From Anisakis pegreffii (lineage: Eukaryota; Nematoda; Chromadorea; Rhabditida; Anisakidae), in contig JAPYMA010000771.1 of NCBI GenBank assembly GCA_035041965.1, positions 62,001-126,000 of the forward strand: a stretch of 64,000 nt of DNA. Direction: 5' to 3'. The notes beneath the pieces are model-generated. The model was not told the origin of the DNA and made no database searches. It saw only the letters and a program-made list of their open reading frames with translations. Shown here piece by piece: positions 62,585 through 64,000 of this stretch. The translations under genes and the position numbers were made by a program. The number at the start of each line of letters is the position of its first letter. Position 1 is the stretch's first letter.

Positions 62585-64000
62585 GATCTTGTTATTTCTG
62601 TGCTCGCAACATATCATCTGCAACGTTTTTCGAAACTACTAATGACAACGACTTGTTCAATCGCACTTCAACATCACGAAAGCATTTCTAGCATTCATTT
62701 TTTTTTCTTTTTTCCCCGCAAGTTTTGTAAAAATTCTCGAACGCCTTATCGTTCTTTGCATTGCAATTTCTCACTCAGTGATGTACCTCAACATCTGAAC
62801 TATCGCAAATAATTTTTCCAAGGATGAATATGTGACTGAATTCGTTTAAAATTTGAATGTTCGCGGCAATACTTCACTACACAAACACTGAACACGAAGC
62901 GCGAAAATAAGTTCAAGTAAAATGAGCGTAATGTGATTAACTAATGAACTACAAATTATTTTGAATCGATTAACTGAAAAGACCCTCACAAAATCCATGA
63001 CCATCACGGTGGCTAAACTCTTCGACGGAGATGATCAACGACCTCACACATTATTCCTGTGCAATACTTCTTCGGTGGCAGAAAGGGCATATGAGCGAAT
63101 CGCCAAATGTGTGGCCAGTTACCAGCGAAATACAAGCTCCATAAGTGCAAGAAGGGTTCCATTCAAACCTCATCACTACAACAACGGAGGGCGGTGGCTC
63201 ACGACTACTTGTGTCGTTTTCTGAGACGTAAGCACGTCGAGTCGAACAAGACAACTAACGGAAAAGAGCGTGAAAAAATGCACTCAAGTCATGTTTCCTA
63301 CCGAACTCATTCTCTTAAAACGATGTTGCCTGACCAAAAACTTTTCTTGCTTTCGGTATGGGTGGTGATTGAATCAGGTGCACGGTACATTAGAATCTTA
63401 GGCATGCAACCAACGAATGATCACAAAGAACATTACAGCGGTTGCCCGTAACACCTTTGCACCACACCCTAAGCATCAGTGTCAGTCTCAGCGTCATCAA
63501 GATGCAACCCGCAGACGAGTCGCAAGCCTATTGTGATTTTACTCTTAAAACACGCAGTGCTGAAACTAACTGGGCCAACAAGCATCGTCGAATCATCATT
63601 GTCCAAACACAATCATAGCCCACTTAACTATTTACCTACCGAGTGTGCAAGCAGATACGTCGGCAACTGAACTACGGTGCTGACCGGCTGATATACTGTA
63701 CACCGTATCTATTTGGACTTGGCAATATATCGAGCACTGTGTACTTTTGCTGTATATTATTACAGTATTCCACTGTAATTGTACCCACCGCAAATTTTCA
63801 TCTTTCTGATAACAACGCGAAAGTAAATGACGAGTAGATAGGCGGTTTGATTCGCAAGCAAATCAGCGGTGATAAAGGAGCATTTTGATGAAATCCTCTG
63901 ATCTTCCAGATCAAAGCAATCAAGTAAGCAATCACACATGATCTATTCATTTATTTATTTATTTATCATAACGATTATCAATCAATAAACATTCAAAGTT
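62585..64000. other. Upstream flank of TRRAP; GC-richer block, no gene recognised
   Basis: Between about 63,050 and 63,700 the G+C content rises (55% and 50% in two 60-base lines I counted, 40% in another) against a generally AT-rich window. Frames on both strands stay open for 60-114 codons (for example + 63,107-63,451). None shows a domain I know, and I could not pair splice sites into a longer frame. It could be an exon of an unrecognised gene, a promoter region or an old repeat. A TTTATTTATTTATTTAT run lies near 63,948-63,964. Confidence 0.4.

Overview
The window is nuclear DNA from an animal, most likely a nematode (inference, about 70% sure). It is AT-rich and its genes are cut into many small exons by short AT-rich introns, often ending in TTTCAG. 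Three of the five genes have a splice-acceptor-like TTTCAG or TTCAG just upstream of the start codon with no convincing 5' exon, as expected for spliced-leader trans-splicing. The aquaporin is of the divergent AQP11/12 type, which nematodes also have. The species cannot be named from the sequence alone.

Layout. Bases 1-15,600 hold no gene I can support. They carry a TA microsatellite, a short perfect hairpin, two non-autonomous DNA elements with terminal inverted repeats next to each other (4878-5532 and 5571-5790), a 1.2-kb hAT-like element (7582-8801), a possible RTE-type LINE scrap, and a decayed non-LTR reverse transcriptase (13248-14260) broken by a palindrome. A complete six-exon aquaporin-like gene follows on the + strand (15605-17012). 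It converges on a two-exon gene for a small secreted Pro/Gly/Trp-rich protein (17809-18805, - strand). A LINE 3' end lies at 21020-21450.

From 21572 to 62543 three large genes lie head-to-tail on the - strand: a SNX13-like sorting nexin (21572-26468), an LMF2-like lipase maturation factor (26991-31517), and a very long TRRAP/Tra1 homologue (34905-62543) that fills almost half the window. A second, nearly identical copy of the 1.2-kb hAT-like element sits between LMF2 and TRRAP (31929-33135). Two other small hAT-like elements lie inside TRRAP introns.

The gene products act in different places: chromatin co-activator scaffold, ER membrane, endosomal membrane tether, water/solute channel and secreted protein. 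Nothing suggests a shared pathway. I found no CRISPR array, rRNA, tRNA or bacterial-type operon. The least-described material is the set of non-autonomous elements with matched termini and target duplications, and the spliced-leader-like gene starts.
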